NCBI GenBank assembly: GCA_046160245.1 | Contig: JBJXGU010000101.1 | Span: forward strand, 1 to 15,098 | DNA length: 15,098 bases | Direction: 5' to 3' | Source of the DNA: JAJTFW01 sp046160245 | Lineage (GTDB): Bacteria; Bacteroidota; Bacteroidia; AKYH767-A; OLB10 | Part shown: positions 1-6,892 of the stretch, in pieces | Numbering within the stretch: position 1 is the stretch's first letter | How the letters are laid out: each line of letters begins with the position of its first letter | The notes under the pieces: generated by a model | What the model was told of the DNA's origin: nothing | The model's input: the letters and a program-made list of their open reading frames with translations, nothing else | Databases searched by the model: none | Position numbers and translations under genes: made by a program

Positions 1-271
1 TCGCTCCTGAAGTTGTATTTTTCATCAACACTAAATCATTGGCATTACATCCTACAAATTGCGCAAGTGCATTTTTGTTTTCCATATATCGCGGTTCAAA
101 ATCGGTTACCAATTCTTGGATAGGATCTTGCTCAGTGCGATGTTTAATTTGCGTTTGCAAATCAAGTATAGCCTTCGGACACGATCCAAAGGAACCATGA
201 TTCAGAAAAGCAATATTCTTATCGTGATTCCAATGTTTTTCATGGATAGAGTAGGGTGGAAGTGATGTCAT
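1..271 (-). CDS. Class V aminotransferase / isopenicillin-N-epimerase-like PLP enzyme (N-terminal part, runs off the left edge)
   Basis: Reading the minus strand from ATG at 271 gives 90 codons with no stop before the window ends. The product begins MTSLPPYSIHEKHWN and carries FLNHGSFGSCP at about residues 22-32, the N-terminal signature of the isopenicillin-N-epimerase-like branch of class V (cysteine-desulfurase fold) PLP-dependent aminotransferases. Further on, KNTTSGA near residue 86 matches the stretch that binds the cofactor phosphate in this family. The Schiff-base lysine and the C-terminal domain are outside the window, so activity and substrate cannot be judged. A TAnnTTTG-type -7 box lies 17 nt upstream of the ATG, which supports this start. 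The gene diverges from the RNA methyltransferase to its right. Family assignment is good; the exact reaction (epimerase, desulfurase or lyase) is unknown. Confidence 0.8.
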   Translation of the reverse strand, partial: MTSLPPYSIHEKHWNHDKNIAFLNHGSFGSCPKAILDLQTQIKHRTEQDPIQELVTDFEPRYMENKNALAQFVGCNANDLVLMKNTTSGA

Positions 272-288
272 ATATTGAGATATTAAAT

Positions 289-296
289 CAAAGATA
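289..296 (-). promoter_or_regulatory. Candidate -7 promoter box for the class V aminotransferase gene
   Basis: On the minus strand these bases read TATCTTTG, a full match to the Bacteroidota -7 consensus TAnnTTTG, 17 nt upstream of the ATG at 271. No convincing TTG/TTTG -33 element is found 17-23 nt further upstream, so the call rests on one box and its position. Confidence 0.35.
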
Positions 297-351
297 GTTG
301 GAATAAGTATATATGTTTTTTATAAAACTGGTTGATTAATTAGAGCTTTTT

Positions 352-392
352 AGAACACGGATGAAGCGGATTGAAAAGATTTTCACGGATTT
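352..392. repeat. Short periodic GGAT-type intergenic element
   Basis: CGGAT occurs at 358-362, 367-371 and 386-390, with a degenerate AAGAT at 376-380. This makes four units spaced 9-10 nt apart in a stretch otherwise free of genes. The repeat is visible directly. I recall similar runs of CGGAT-type units between genes in other Bacteroidota genomes, but I cannot verify this. It could be a small dispersed element or a decayed remnant. Confidence 0.4.
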
Positions 393-459
393 ACTTGCGA
401 AAACCACTGGTAACGCTGCTACCGTTGCTTGCCGCTGCTATCGTTGCGTTTAAATTCGT

Positions 460-467
460 TATCTTTG
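460..467 (+). promoter_or_regulatory. Candidate -7 promoter box for the THUMP RNA methyltransferase
   Basis: TATCTTTG matches TAnnTTTG exactly. Transcription would begin near 473, downstream of the TTG at 429 and upstream of the TTG at 492. This is the main nucleotide-level argument for the later start of the methyltransferase. No strong -33 element is seen; CTG at 435-437 is the closest. Confidence 0.4.
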
Positions 468-491
468 TCGATAATAAATACTCCCATCCCC

Positions 492-1721
492 TTGTCAGAT
501 CTCAACCTTGTCGTTTCCACCTATGCTGGACTCGAGGACATCCTCGCCGAAGAAATTCATGCGCTCGGTGGACGTGAAATTGAAGTGCATACACGTGCTG
601 TTTCTTGTATTGGTGATAAAGGCTTTATGTACAAGGCGAATTTTTCCTTACGCACTGCCTTAAAGGTGATGGTGAAGCTATCTTCTTTTCCAATGCATAC
701 CGTTGTAGATTTGTACGACGGAGTAGCAGCAGTTGATTGGACCCAATACATGAAACTGGAGCAAACTTTTGCTGTTCGTTGTATCTTGAATTCTGATCTC
801 TTCGATAATAATTTATATCCTGCACTAAAGGCAAAAGATGCCATCGCCGATCAGTTTAGAAAGAATCAAGGATCTCGTCCCAACGTGGAAAAGAATGATC
901 CCGATTTGGAAGTGGTCGTGTTTATATCTGGAGAAAAATGTCAGTTGCTGATTAATTCTTCGGGTACATCGTTGCATCAACGCGGTTATCGAAAAGAAGT
1001 AGATAAAGCGCCGCTGAGTGAAGTAATGGCAGCTGGAATTATTATGCTGAGTGGTTGGGAACCTCATATTCCTTTAATTGATTTTATGTGTGGTTCTGGA
1101 ACGATTCCCATTGAAGCAGCATTGATAGCAGCTAGAATCCCACCAGGAACTTTTCGTAAGTCTTTCGCTTTTGAAAAATGGCTCGACTTCGACGAAGAAT
1201 TGTTTAAACTCATTCGCGAAAAGCAATTGGAGCGAATCGTAGAATCGGAAGTAAAAATTTATGCAAACGAATTGAATCGCTATGTGTTTCTGAAAGCCAT
1301 CGAAAATGTGGAGTCGGCAGGTGTAGAAGATATGGTGAAATTGTCATGTGGCGATTTCCGTGATTTTGAACACGAAGAGAAGAAAGCATTCATTATCATT
1401 AATCCACCCTATGGTGAGAAGTTGGAAGTGGATGATTTAGAAAAATTGTATGCTGCGCTAGGTGAAAGATTAAAGCATCATTACGCTGGTTGTAAAGCAT
1501 GGATTTTTACAGGGAGTCCTGAAGGTGCGAAGGCTATTGGATTACGTCCTAATCGTAAAATGAAACTCTTTAACGGTCCGCTTGAATGTCGTTTGTTGGG
1601 CTACGATTTATTTGAAGGTAAAAAGAGCGAACGCTATTTGAAAAATCAAGTGAGAGAAGAGAAAGATACGAATCAAGAAAATCAAGATTCAGAAGAAACA
1701 CAGAGTAACGAAAAAGAATAG
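492..1721 (+). CDS. THUMP-domain class I SAM-dependent RNA methyltransferase (RlmL/COG0116 family)
   Basis: This enzyme probably methylates a guanine N2 in 23S rRNA, using S-adenosylmethionine, in the cytoplasm. Counting from TTG 492, the 409-aa product has an N-terminal ferredoxin-like/THUMP region to about residue 150, including GDKGFMYKANFSLRTALK. It then has the methyltransferase motif I (DFMCGSGTIPIEAA, about 197-210) and the N6/N2-methylase catalytic motif NPPYG (about 304-308). The last 30 residues are a charged E/Q/N-rich tail. Escherichia coli RlmL carries an additional RlmK half; this protein has only the RlmL part, as is usual in Bacteroidota. The frame is open back to a stop at 411 and allows TTG 429. 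I chose TTG 492 because the product then starts SDLNLVVSTYAGLED, where homologues start, and because a promoter box sits at 460-467. The start codon remains the weakest point. Confidence 0.85.
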   Translation: MSDLNLVVSTYAGLEDILAEEIHALGGREIEVHTRAVSCIGDKGFMYKANFSLRTALKVMVKLSSFPMHTVVDLYDGVAAVDWTQYMKLEQTFAVRCILNSDLFDNNLYPALKAKDAIADQFRKNQGSRPNVEKNDPDLEVVVFISGEKCQLLINSSGTSLHQRGYRKEVDKAPLSEVMAAGIIMLSGWEPHIPLIDFMCGSGTIPIEAALIAARIPPGTFRKSFAFEKWLDFDEELFKLIREKQLERIVESEVKIYANELNRYVFLKAIENVESAGVEDMVKLSCGDFRDFEHEEKKAFIIINPPYGEKLEVDDLEKLYAALGERLKHHYAGCKAWIFTGSPEGAKAIGLRPNRKMKLFNGPLECRLLGYDLFEGKKSERYLKNQVREEKDTNQENQDSEETQSNEKE

Positions 1722-1742
1722 GAATTAAATTGTTCCATAAAA

Positions 1743-1783
1743 AAAGCCGTCTCGTCTAAGTTTAACTTTGACGAGACGGCTTT
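1743..1783. terminator. Bidirectional intrinsic terminator between convergent genes
   Basis: A 14-bp perfect stem (1743-1756 with 1770-1783) is capped by three more pairs after one T-T mismatch and a 5-nt loop. It is flanked by A-rich sequence on the left and TTTAAAATTTT on the right, so it has a T-tract in both directions. It lies between the 3' ends of the RNA methyltransferase and the zinc-ribbon gene and can serve both. Confidence 0.9.
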
Positions 1784-1804
1784 AAAATTTTATGTTGGTT
1801 ACAA

Positions 1805-2623
1805 TTAATCTTTATCAAGAATATTTGCATCCACTAAAATTCTTCCGCAGTGTTCGCAAACAATTACTTTTTTGCGCTGACGAATATCCAATTGACGTTG
1901 TGGTGGAATTTTATTGAAACAACCTCCGCAAGCATCACGAGTAATAGATACAACACCTAAACCATTAATTGCATTTTCACGAATTCGCTTGTAAGCAGTC
2001 AACAAACGTGCTTCAATGATATCCGATGCTTTGTTGGATTCGGTTGATAATTCTAACTCTTCTTTTTCTGTCTCAGCAATAATGGAATCTAACTCACTTT
2101 TCTTGTTGGTTAAATCAATTTTGCGTCCTTCTAAAGTAGATTCGGATGCATCTAAAATTTGTTTCTTCGCTGCTAAATCTGCAGTGAATTCTTTAATGCG
2201 TTTTTCGCATAATTGAATTTCTAATTGCTGATATTCTAATTCTTTGTTTAAAGAATCAAATTCGCGATTGTTTTTAACTGCGTTTTGCTGCGTCTGATAT
2301 TTTTTAATTAACGCTTGCGAATCTTTAATCGAATTTTTCTTGGCCTTGATTTGATCATCAATAGCTTTTACTTCTTCTGCATAATTGTTGATTCGCGTCT
2401 GCAAGCCAGCAATCTCATCTTCCAAATCACTCACCTCCATCGGTAACTCTCCGCGAGTAATGCGAATGCGATCAACCTGACTGTCGATTAATTGTAGTTG
2501 ATACAATGCGCGAAGTTTATCTTCGATGGTGTTGTCTCCTTTGTCAATGCTTCGAACAATGGGCGTTTGCTTTTTGGGAGCTTCAGCAACTGGTACTTCT
2601 TCTTTTATTTTTTTAGCAGCCAT
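1805..2623 (-). CDS. C4-type zinc-ribbon coiled-coil protein (COG1579 / zf-RING_7 family)
   Basis: The 272-aa product has three parts. First is a short charged, Lys/Ala/Pro-rich leader (about 1-30). Then comes a long heptad-like helical region (about 33-215) rich in E, K, Q and L, which should form an antiparallel coiled coil. Last is a C-terminal zinc ribbon with Cys pairs C232-x2-C235 and C256-x2-C259. This is the standard layout of the COG1579 family, thought to bind nucleic acid or act in a translation- or RNA-linked role; the precise function is not established. No signal peptide is visible, so it is expected in the cytoplasm. It starts 2 nt after the Nif3-like stop codon, so the two are almost certainly one transcript and perhaps translationally coupled. 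The pairing of these two families is recurrent in Bacteroidota. Transcription ends at the hairpin at 1743-1783. Confidence 0.9.
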   Translation of the reverse strand: MAAKKIKEEVPVAEAPKKQTPIVRSIDKGDNTIEDKLRALYQLQLIDSQVDRIRITRGELPMEVSDLEDEIAGLQTRINNYAEEVKAIDDQIKAKKNSIKDSQALIKKYQTQQNAVKNNREFDSLNKELEYQQLEIQLCEKRIKEFTADLAAKKQILDASESTLEGRKIDLTNKKSELDSIIAETEKEELELSTESNKASDIIEARLLTAYKRIRENAINGLGVVSITRDACGGCFNKIPPQRQLDIRQRKKVIVCEHCGRILVDANILDKD

Positions 2624-2625
2624 TT

Positions 2626-3723
2626 TTAGTGGTAGTAAATTGGATTGGTGTTTGTCTCCGTGAATAGGACGGCAAAGGTAGTGAATTTTTCCCTTAGGTA
2701 ATCACCAATTAGGTTGATTGTAAATTGCTCAGTTTCAAAGTGTCCAATGTCAGTGATGATGATTTTATCTTCAGCATCAAAGAACTGATGGTATTTAAAG
2801 TCGGCAGAAATGAAGATATCTGCTGTGGCTTTTTTTGCCTCATTCAGCAAGAAACTACCTGATCCTCCGCATACTGCAACGGTTTTAATCTCTTTTTTAA
2901 TGAGTGCCGTATGTCGAATAACTTTAGCCTTCATCCGTTCTTTGATAAGGTCTAGGAAGTCTTCTGTTTTGACAGGGTTTTCCAACTCTCCAACCATTCC
3001 CGCACCGATATTTGAATGCAGGTTGGTTAATGAATAAATGTCGTAGGCCACTTCTTCATAAGGATGGGCACCCTTTAAAGCCGAAATAATTTCCATCTCT
3101 TTCCAACTTGGAAATATGACTTCAATTCGTTCTTCTTTTTCCAAATGCAACTCTCCCTTTTGCCCTACATGTGGATTGCTGTATTCATTTCCCTTGAAAC
3201 TTCCATCTCCCGAAACACTAAAACTGCATTCACTGTAATTCCCAATATGCCCAGCACCTGCATTGAAAATTGCATTTTTTACAGTTGTAGATGCGGCTAT
3301 AGGTGCAAAGGTGATCAGCTTTTTCAACTGATTTCCCATGGGCGCCAAAATGCGTGTTTTTTGAATGCCCAATTGCTCGCAGATTTTAGCATTTACCCCT
3401 TGAGCAACATTATCCAAATTAGTGTGGATGGCGTAAATGGCAATGTTGTTTTGGATGGCTTTGATGATGACCCGTTCAATATAAGTGCTTCCCGTAATTT
3501 TTTTTAATCCTGAAAAAATAATGGGGTGATGTGCGATCACCAAATTACATTTTCTTCGAATGGCTTCGTCAATGACCGCTTCTGTTGAGTCTAAACAAAT
3601 TAGTGCAGCCTGTATTTGCATAGTTGGATCACCTGTAATTAGTCCTGAATTGTCGTACGATTCCTGCAAACGCAGTGGAGCCAAGCGCTCTAATTCTTGA
3701 ATAATTTCTTTTAGTGGAAGCAT
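2626..3723 (-). CDS. Nif3-like dinuclear metal centre protein (YbgI/YqfO family) with CutA-like insert
   Basis: A member of the Nif3 family, whose proteins form hexameric rings with a two-metal site; they are sometimes annotated as GTP cyclohydrolase I type 2, but the reaction is unsettled. In the 365-aa product the metal ligands are visible: H65-H66 in AHHPIIFSG, D104 in HTNLDN, and H328 and E332 in DIGHFETE, in the same order as in Escherichia coli YbgI. Residues of about 130-235 form the extra PII/CutA-like domain found in the long YqfO-type members (GAGHIGNYSECSFS through GAHPYEEVAYD). All expected ligands are present, so the protein should be intact. It is the first gene of a two-gene operon with the zinc-ribbon protein. 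The ATG at 3723 is supported by a -7 box 18 nt upstream and by the family-like beginning (LKEIIQELERLAP). Confidence 0.93.
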   Translation of the reverse strand: MLPLKEIIQELERLAPLRLQESYDNSGLITGDPTMQIQAALICLDSTEAVIDEAIRRKCNLVIAHHPIIFSGLKKITGSTYIERVIIKAIQNNIAIYAIHTNLDNVAQGVNAKICEQLGIQKTRILAPMGNQLKKLITFAPIAASTTVKNAIFNAGAGHIGNYSECSFSVSGDGSFKGNEYSNPHVGQKGELHLEKEERIEVIFPSWKEMEIISALKGAHPYEEVAYDIYSLTNLHSNIGAGMVGELENPVKTEDFLDLIKERMKAKVIRHTALIKKEIKTVAVCGGSGSFLLNEAKKATADIFISADFKYHQFFDAEDKIIITDIGHFETEQFTINLIGDYLREKFTTFAVLFTETNTNPIYYH

Positions 3724-3741
3724 TTTCTCTGGTTAAGGAGT

Positions 3742-3749
3742 CAAATTTA
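3742..3749 (-). promoter_or_regulatory. Candidate -7 box for the Nif3-like/zinc-ribbon operon
   Basis: The minus strand reads TAAATTTG, a match to TAnnTTTG, 18 nt upstream of the ATG at 3723. No clear -33 TTTG is seen at the normal distance. Confidence 0.4.
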
Positions 3750-3771
3750 CACAATGAGTTGGGATTATGAT

Positions 3772-3779
3772 TAATTTTG
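3772..3779 (+). promoter_or_regulatory. Candidate -7 box for lpxK, implying a leaderless or nearly leaderless mRNA
   Basis: TAATTTTG matches TAnnTTTG and ends 4 nt before the lpxK ATG at 3784. Because this box is centred about 7 nt upstream of the transcription start, the start would fall on or next to the A of the ATG. The -33 element is weak (TTTA at 3746-3749, 22 nt away). Confidence 0.35.
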
Positions 3780-3783
3780 GGCC

Positions 3784-4857
3784 ATGCGAATACTCTTGCT
3801 TCCCCTCAGTTGGATTTATGGAATGATCATTCGTATTCGCAATTGGGGATTCGATGTTGGTTTGATAAAGTCCGTGTCTTTTAAAATTCCTATTATCAAT
3901 ATAGGCAATTTGTCGGTCGGAGGAACCGGAAAATCTCCCATGGGATTGTATTTAGCTAAGTTGCTTTCTGAAAAGTTTAAAGTGGCAATTTTAAGTCGAG
4001 GTTATGGACGAGTTTCTAAAGGTTTTAGATGGGTTACCCCGATAAGTACGGCTCGTGAAGTAGGTGATGAACCCTTGCAGTATTTTCATTCAGGTCTTCC
4101 TTTGATGGTCGCTGTATGTGAAAAGAGAGTAGACGGGGTTAATGAATTAATGAAAAGTGAAAATCCCCCCGAGGTGATTATTTTAGATGATGCCTTCCAA
4201 CATCGATACATCCAACCTGGATTTAATATTCTATTAAGCGACACGAGTCAACCTTTTTATGATGATTTTATGTTGCCTGCTGGAAATTTGCGTGAACCAA
4301 AGAGCGGAAGTAGGAGGGCGGATGCAATTGTTTTTACTAAATGTGATTCGTCAATGAATGAATCTGATCAGGGGAAGATGGTAGCTAAGGCAAGCTTGAA
4401 ATCAAATCAAAGTATTCATTTTTCGTATATCCATTACCGTGAGGAATTGTTGGGGATGGATGGATCTACTTTGCAGATGGAATCCATGAAATCCAAAAGC
4501 GTTTTCCTTTTTTGTGGCATAGCCAACCCATTTCCCCTAAAGCAGTTTATAGAGGAAAAATGTGAGCAATTGAAAACCAAATTTTATCCTGACCATCACG
4601 ATTTTTCAGTGGCGGATGCTATTCAATTGAAGAATGAGTTTTTGAAATTCGCAAAAACATCTAACCAAGCCCATATTTTAGTGACTACCCGTAAGGATCA
4701 AATGCGATTAATGAATAAGGAAATCCAATACCATCTTAAGGAATTGCCCATCTATACGATCGATATGGAAGTGAAGTTTTTGCCAAACGCAAAAAGTAAT
4801 CTCGATGAATTGGTCTTGGATTTTGTTTCTAATTCCTTCAAAAAATTGAAATTCTAA
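3784..4857 (+). CDS. lpxK: Tetraacyldisaccharide 4'-kinase (lipid A biosynthesis)
   Basis: LpxK transfers the gamma-phosphate of ATP to the 4' position of the lipid A disaccharide precursor, on the inner face of the cytoplasmic membrane. The 357-aa product starts MRILLLPLSWIYG, the usual membrane-associated N-terminal helix. It has a Walker A-like loop SVGGTGKSP at about 44-52, SRGYGR at 71-76, GDEP at 94-97 and the family signature DDAFQHR at 135-141, which includes the catalytic Asp-His region. A late TTRKDQMRL stretch near 300 is also typical. Length is close to the family norm (about 330-360 aa). The gene diverges from the Nif3-like gene with 60 bp between them. The next gene downstream is a secreted protein with no obvious link to lipid A, so lpxK may be monocistronic or loosely coupled. 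Confidence 0.95.
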   Translation: MRILLLPLSWIYGMIIRIRNWGFDVGLIKSVSFKIPIINIGNLSVGGTGKSPMGLYLAKLLSEKFKVAILSRGYGRVSKGFRWVTPISTAREVGDEPLQYFHSGLPLMVAVCEKRVDGVNELMKSENPPEVIILDDAFQHRYIQPGFNILLSDTSQPFYDDFMLPAGNLREPKSGSRRADAIVFTKCDSSMNESDQGKMVAKASLKSNQSIHFSYIHYREELLGMDGSTLQMESMKSKSVFLFCGIANPFPLKQFIEEKCEQLKTKFYPDHHDFSVADAIQLKNEFLKFAKTSNQAHILVTTRKDQMRLMNKEIQYHLKELPIYTIDMEVKFLPNAKSNLDELVLDFVSNSFKKLKF

Positions 4858-4881
4858 TCATTTTTGGTACGAAAGAAGGAT

Positions 4882-4904
4882 TTGTACACTTCAATGATGT
4901 ACAA
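4882..4904. repeat. Inverted repeat TTGTACA-N9-TGTACAA upstream of the secreted choice-of-anchor B gene
   Basis: The arms 4882-4888 and 4898-4904 are perfect 7-bp complements separated by 9 nt. Each arm contains the palindrome TGTACA, so it also reads as a direct repeat. It lies between lpxK and the next gene, 43 nt before that gene's ATG. It could be an operator or a weak hairpin. No T-tract follows, so it does not look like a terminator. Confidence 0.35.
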
Positions 4905-4947
4905 TAGAATTATTAATTTTATCTTAGCCTACACTTATCCAAAAACC

Positions 4948-6378
4948 ATGAAACCACTTATTACAAAAATTATTATTCTATTTACCATTGTACATTTATC
5001 TTCGAATGAATCGAATGCACAAGGAACTTATACCTCTCAAAATATTAATCTTCTTTCCGTTTGGGATGATGCATCTGTCCCGCCTGAGCCAACCTATAGC
5101 ATTCGTTATAATGGAATATGGGGTTGGGATGATGGATTAGGACACGAATATGCTATTATTGGCTCTACGACTGGAGTTTACTTTATCGATGTTACTAATC
5201 CTAATGTGCCCGTGCAAGTGGATTTTGTACCAGGAAGAAGAAGTGGTTGCATTTGGAGAGAAATTAAAACGTATGATCACTTTGCCTATTTGGTTTCCGA
5301 TGATGGAGCGCCCAATAGTTTTCAAATTGTAGATCTGCAATACCTTCCTGATTCAGTAAGTGTTGTGTATGATGGTACTTCTATCTTCGAAAGATCTCAT
5401 ACTATTTTTGTGGATGGAGATAAGCTCTATACCGGCACCGTGAAAGGTGGCCTATTTGCCAGTACTGCCGCTTTAGCTGTTTTCAGTTTGAGTAACCCGG
5501 TGCAACCAACCTTACTCAGAAAGTTAAATACGGATTTTCCAAGTCTGTTAAATAGTAATCAGGTGCATGATATGTTTGTGCGTAACGATACGGTTTATGC
5601 TTCTTGTGGCTATGATGGGTTATTCCTGTTTAAATACAATACGGTTGCAAATAATTTTACGTTATCTGCATCTCTTACAACGTATCCATCTCAAGGTTAT
5701 AATCACAGTAGTGCTTTAACTGATGACGGATCTACTCTGGTATTTATGGATGAGGTTCCAAATGGTCTCCCTGTAAAGGTGTTGGATGTCTCTAATTTTT
5801 CAAATTTGACGATGAAATCTACCTTCAGTAGTAATGTTGGACCTACACCTCATAATCCATTTATGGTAGGTACTACCTGTTATATCGCGTATTATCAGGA
5901 TGGATTGCAGGTGTATGATGTAAGTGTACCTACGGCACCGGTTCGTCTTGGATATTTTGATACCCATAATCAAACTGCTTTCGGTGGGCCCTACCCAAGT
6001 CCGGCTTACCAAGGAGCCTGGGGCGCTTACCCTTATTTTCCGAGTGGTAATGTGATTGTTTCCGATATGCAAAATGGTTTATTTGTTTTGGATCCATCAC
6101 CTATGTTTACTTCTATTAATGAAATTAATAATTCAAATACGTTCTCACTTTATCCTAATCCATCTGCAGAAAACGAGTTCGTTTCGATTAAATTAAATCA
6201 AGCTCCAACTGAAAACGTTAGACTTGAGTTGACCGATTTACAAGGAAAAGTGTTGATGACAGAATTAAAGTCGGGTCAAAATTTCAGTTTTTCTACAAAA
6301 GGGATGTCGTCCGGTTTATATTTCGTTTCCATCATTTCTCAAGAGGGACGTAGCGTAAAAAAATTGGTGATCAATTAA
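4948..6378 (+). CDS. Secreted choice-of-anchor B family protein with T9SS type A sorting domain
   Basis: The start is placed at ATG 4948 because it gives a clean signal peptide (MKPLITKIIILFTIVHL... ending SNAQ|G); the frame is open to 4864, but that would bury the signal peptide. The mature part (about residues 26-395 of 476) has the choice-of-anchor B signature: LSVWDD, YNGIWGWDD, EYAIIGSTTGVYFIDV, KTYDHFAYLVSDDGA and SHTIFVDGDKLY. It contains repeated units of the LVIVD/beta-propeller kind, such as LQVYDVSVPTAPVRLGYFD. The function of this family is unknown; members are surface-anchored by different tails. Here the tail (about 400-476) is the T9SS type A domain: YPNPSAENEF, a beta-strand region with LTDLQGKVL, then SSGLYFVSI and a final KKLVIN. 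The protein should be exported by Sec and then attached or released outside by T9SS. Confidence 0.88.
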   Translation: MKPLITKIIILFTIVHLSSNESNAQGTYTSQNINLLSVWDDASVPPEPTYSIRYNGIWGWDDGLGHEYAIIGSTTGVYFIDVTNPNVPVQVDFVPGRRSGCIWREIKTYDHFAYLVSDDGAPNSFQIVDLQYLPDSVSVVYDGTSIFERSHTIFVDGDKLYTGTVKGGLFASTAALAVFSLSNPVQPTLLRKLNTDFPSLLNSNQVHDMFVRNDTVYASCGYDGLFLFKYNTVANNFTLSASLTTYPSQGYNHSSALTDDGSTLVFMDEVPNGLPVKVLDVSNFSNLTMKSTFSSNVGPTPHNPFMVGTTCYIAYYQDGLQVYDVSVPTAPVRLGYFDTHNQTAFGGPYPSPAYQGAWGAYPYFPSGNVIVSDMQNGLFVLDPSPMFTSINEINNSNTFSLYPNPSAENEFVSIKLNQAPTENVRLELTDLQGKVLMTELKSGQNFSFSTKGMSSGLYFVSIISQEGRSVKKLVIN

Positions 6379-6391
6379 TTTAAATTTATTA

Positions 6392-6431
6392 AAATCCCCA
6401 GCCTAGGGTTTAAACCCCAGGCTGGGGATTT
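6392..6431. terminator. Bidirectional terminator overlapping the 3' end of the mutT-like gene
   Basis: A 13-bp perfect stem pairs 6392-6404 with 6419-6431. After one A-C mismatch a second stem, GGGT/ACCC, closes on a 4-nt loop at 6410-6413. To the right is TGTTTTAA; on the minus strand beyond the left arm is a T-rich run. It terminates both the choice-of-anchor B gene (plus) and the Nudix gene (minus). The Nudix stop codon (6403-6405) and its last nine or so sense codons lie within the hairpin. Confidence 0.9.
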
Positions 6432-6807
6432 GTTTTAATGCCTCCAAATCCCCAGGAGCAATCAAATATTTTTTCGTTTCCACTACATCCAACCATTGAA
6501 TCGCATCATGGTCTACTAATTTTATTTCACCTCGATCGATCTGAGCGCGGAAGAATACAAAATCAATGGTTAGATCAGGATAGTAATATCGATATTCAAA
6601 ACTAAAGTAGACAGCTTTTAAATCTATATTCAACTCCTCCTTAATTTCTCTTTTAAGCGCGAGATGATCATCTTCTCCTTTTTCTACTTTACCTCCTGGA
6701 AATTCCCAGTAGCCGGCTAAAGATTTTCCTGCTTTCTTACGCGCCATTAAGAATCGATTTTCATCATTGTATATTATGGCAGCTACCACTCGGATGATTG
6801 AGGACAT
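6403..6807 (-). CDS. mutT: Nudix hydrolase, MutT-like (deoxy)nucleoside triphosphate pyrophosphohydrolase
   Basis: The enzyme is predicted to hydrolyse an oxidised or non-canonical (d)NTP such as 8-oxo-dGTP to the monophosphate, preventing mutation. The 134-aa product has the usual MutT length. It starts with RVVAAIIYND and AGYWEFPGGKVEKGE. The Nudix box is complete: G39-x5-E45-x7-R53-E54-x2-E57-E58, with Asn60 where Gly is common. The WEFPGGK sequence places it with the MutT/CTP-pyrophosphohydrolase group; it could act on another nucleotide, so the symbol is tentative. Its C-terminus (PSLGFKP) is encoded by the terminator hairpin. Only 26 nt separate its start from the terminator of the upstream gene, leaving little room for a promoter; none with a full TAnnTTTG box is visible. 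Confidence 0.85.
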   Translation of the reverse strand: MSSIIRVVAAIIYNDENRFLMARKKAGKSLAGYWEFPGGKVEKGEDDHLALKREIKEELNIDLKAVYFSFEYRYYYPDLTIDFVFFRAQIDRGEIKLVDHDAIQWLDVVETKKYLIAPGDLEALKQIPSLGFKP

Positions 6808-6833
6808 ATTTATAATTATAGGAGCTAATAAAA

Positions 6834-6867
6834 ATAAGAAAGGCTCCTTAATAGGAGCCTTTCTTAT
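6834..6867 (-). terminator. Intrinsic terminator of the Ig-like repeat surface protein gene
   Basis: This is a perfect 15-bp stem (6834-6848 with 6853-6867) with a 4-nt TAAT loop. On the minus strand the stem is followed by TTTTATTAG. It begins 25 nt past the stop codon of the upstream minus-strand gene and lies just before the mutT-like gene. Confidence 0.9.
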
Positions 6868-6892
6868 GCAAGCAGTTTAAAGGTATAAACTA

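Noticed and set aside
59..265. Open frame on the plus strand at the left edge
   Set aside because: It runs antisense to the class V aminotransferase gene, whose family motifs are clear; the plus-strand product has no recognisable features.
371..577. Short plus-strand frame before the RNA methyltransferase
   Set aside because: It overlaps the methyltransferase in another frame, begins in the GGAT repeat, and shows no domain or promoter.
3145..3507. 120-codon plus-strand frame antisense to the Nif3-like gene
   Set aside because: Cys-rich random-looking product; the minus strand encodes conserved Nif3 residues through the same region.
4864..4947. Upstream extension of the choice-of-anchor B protein
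   Set aside because: Including it would bury the signal peptide starting at ATG 4948, and the extension has no family similarity.
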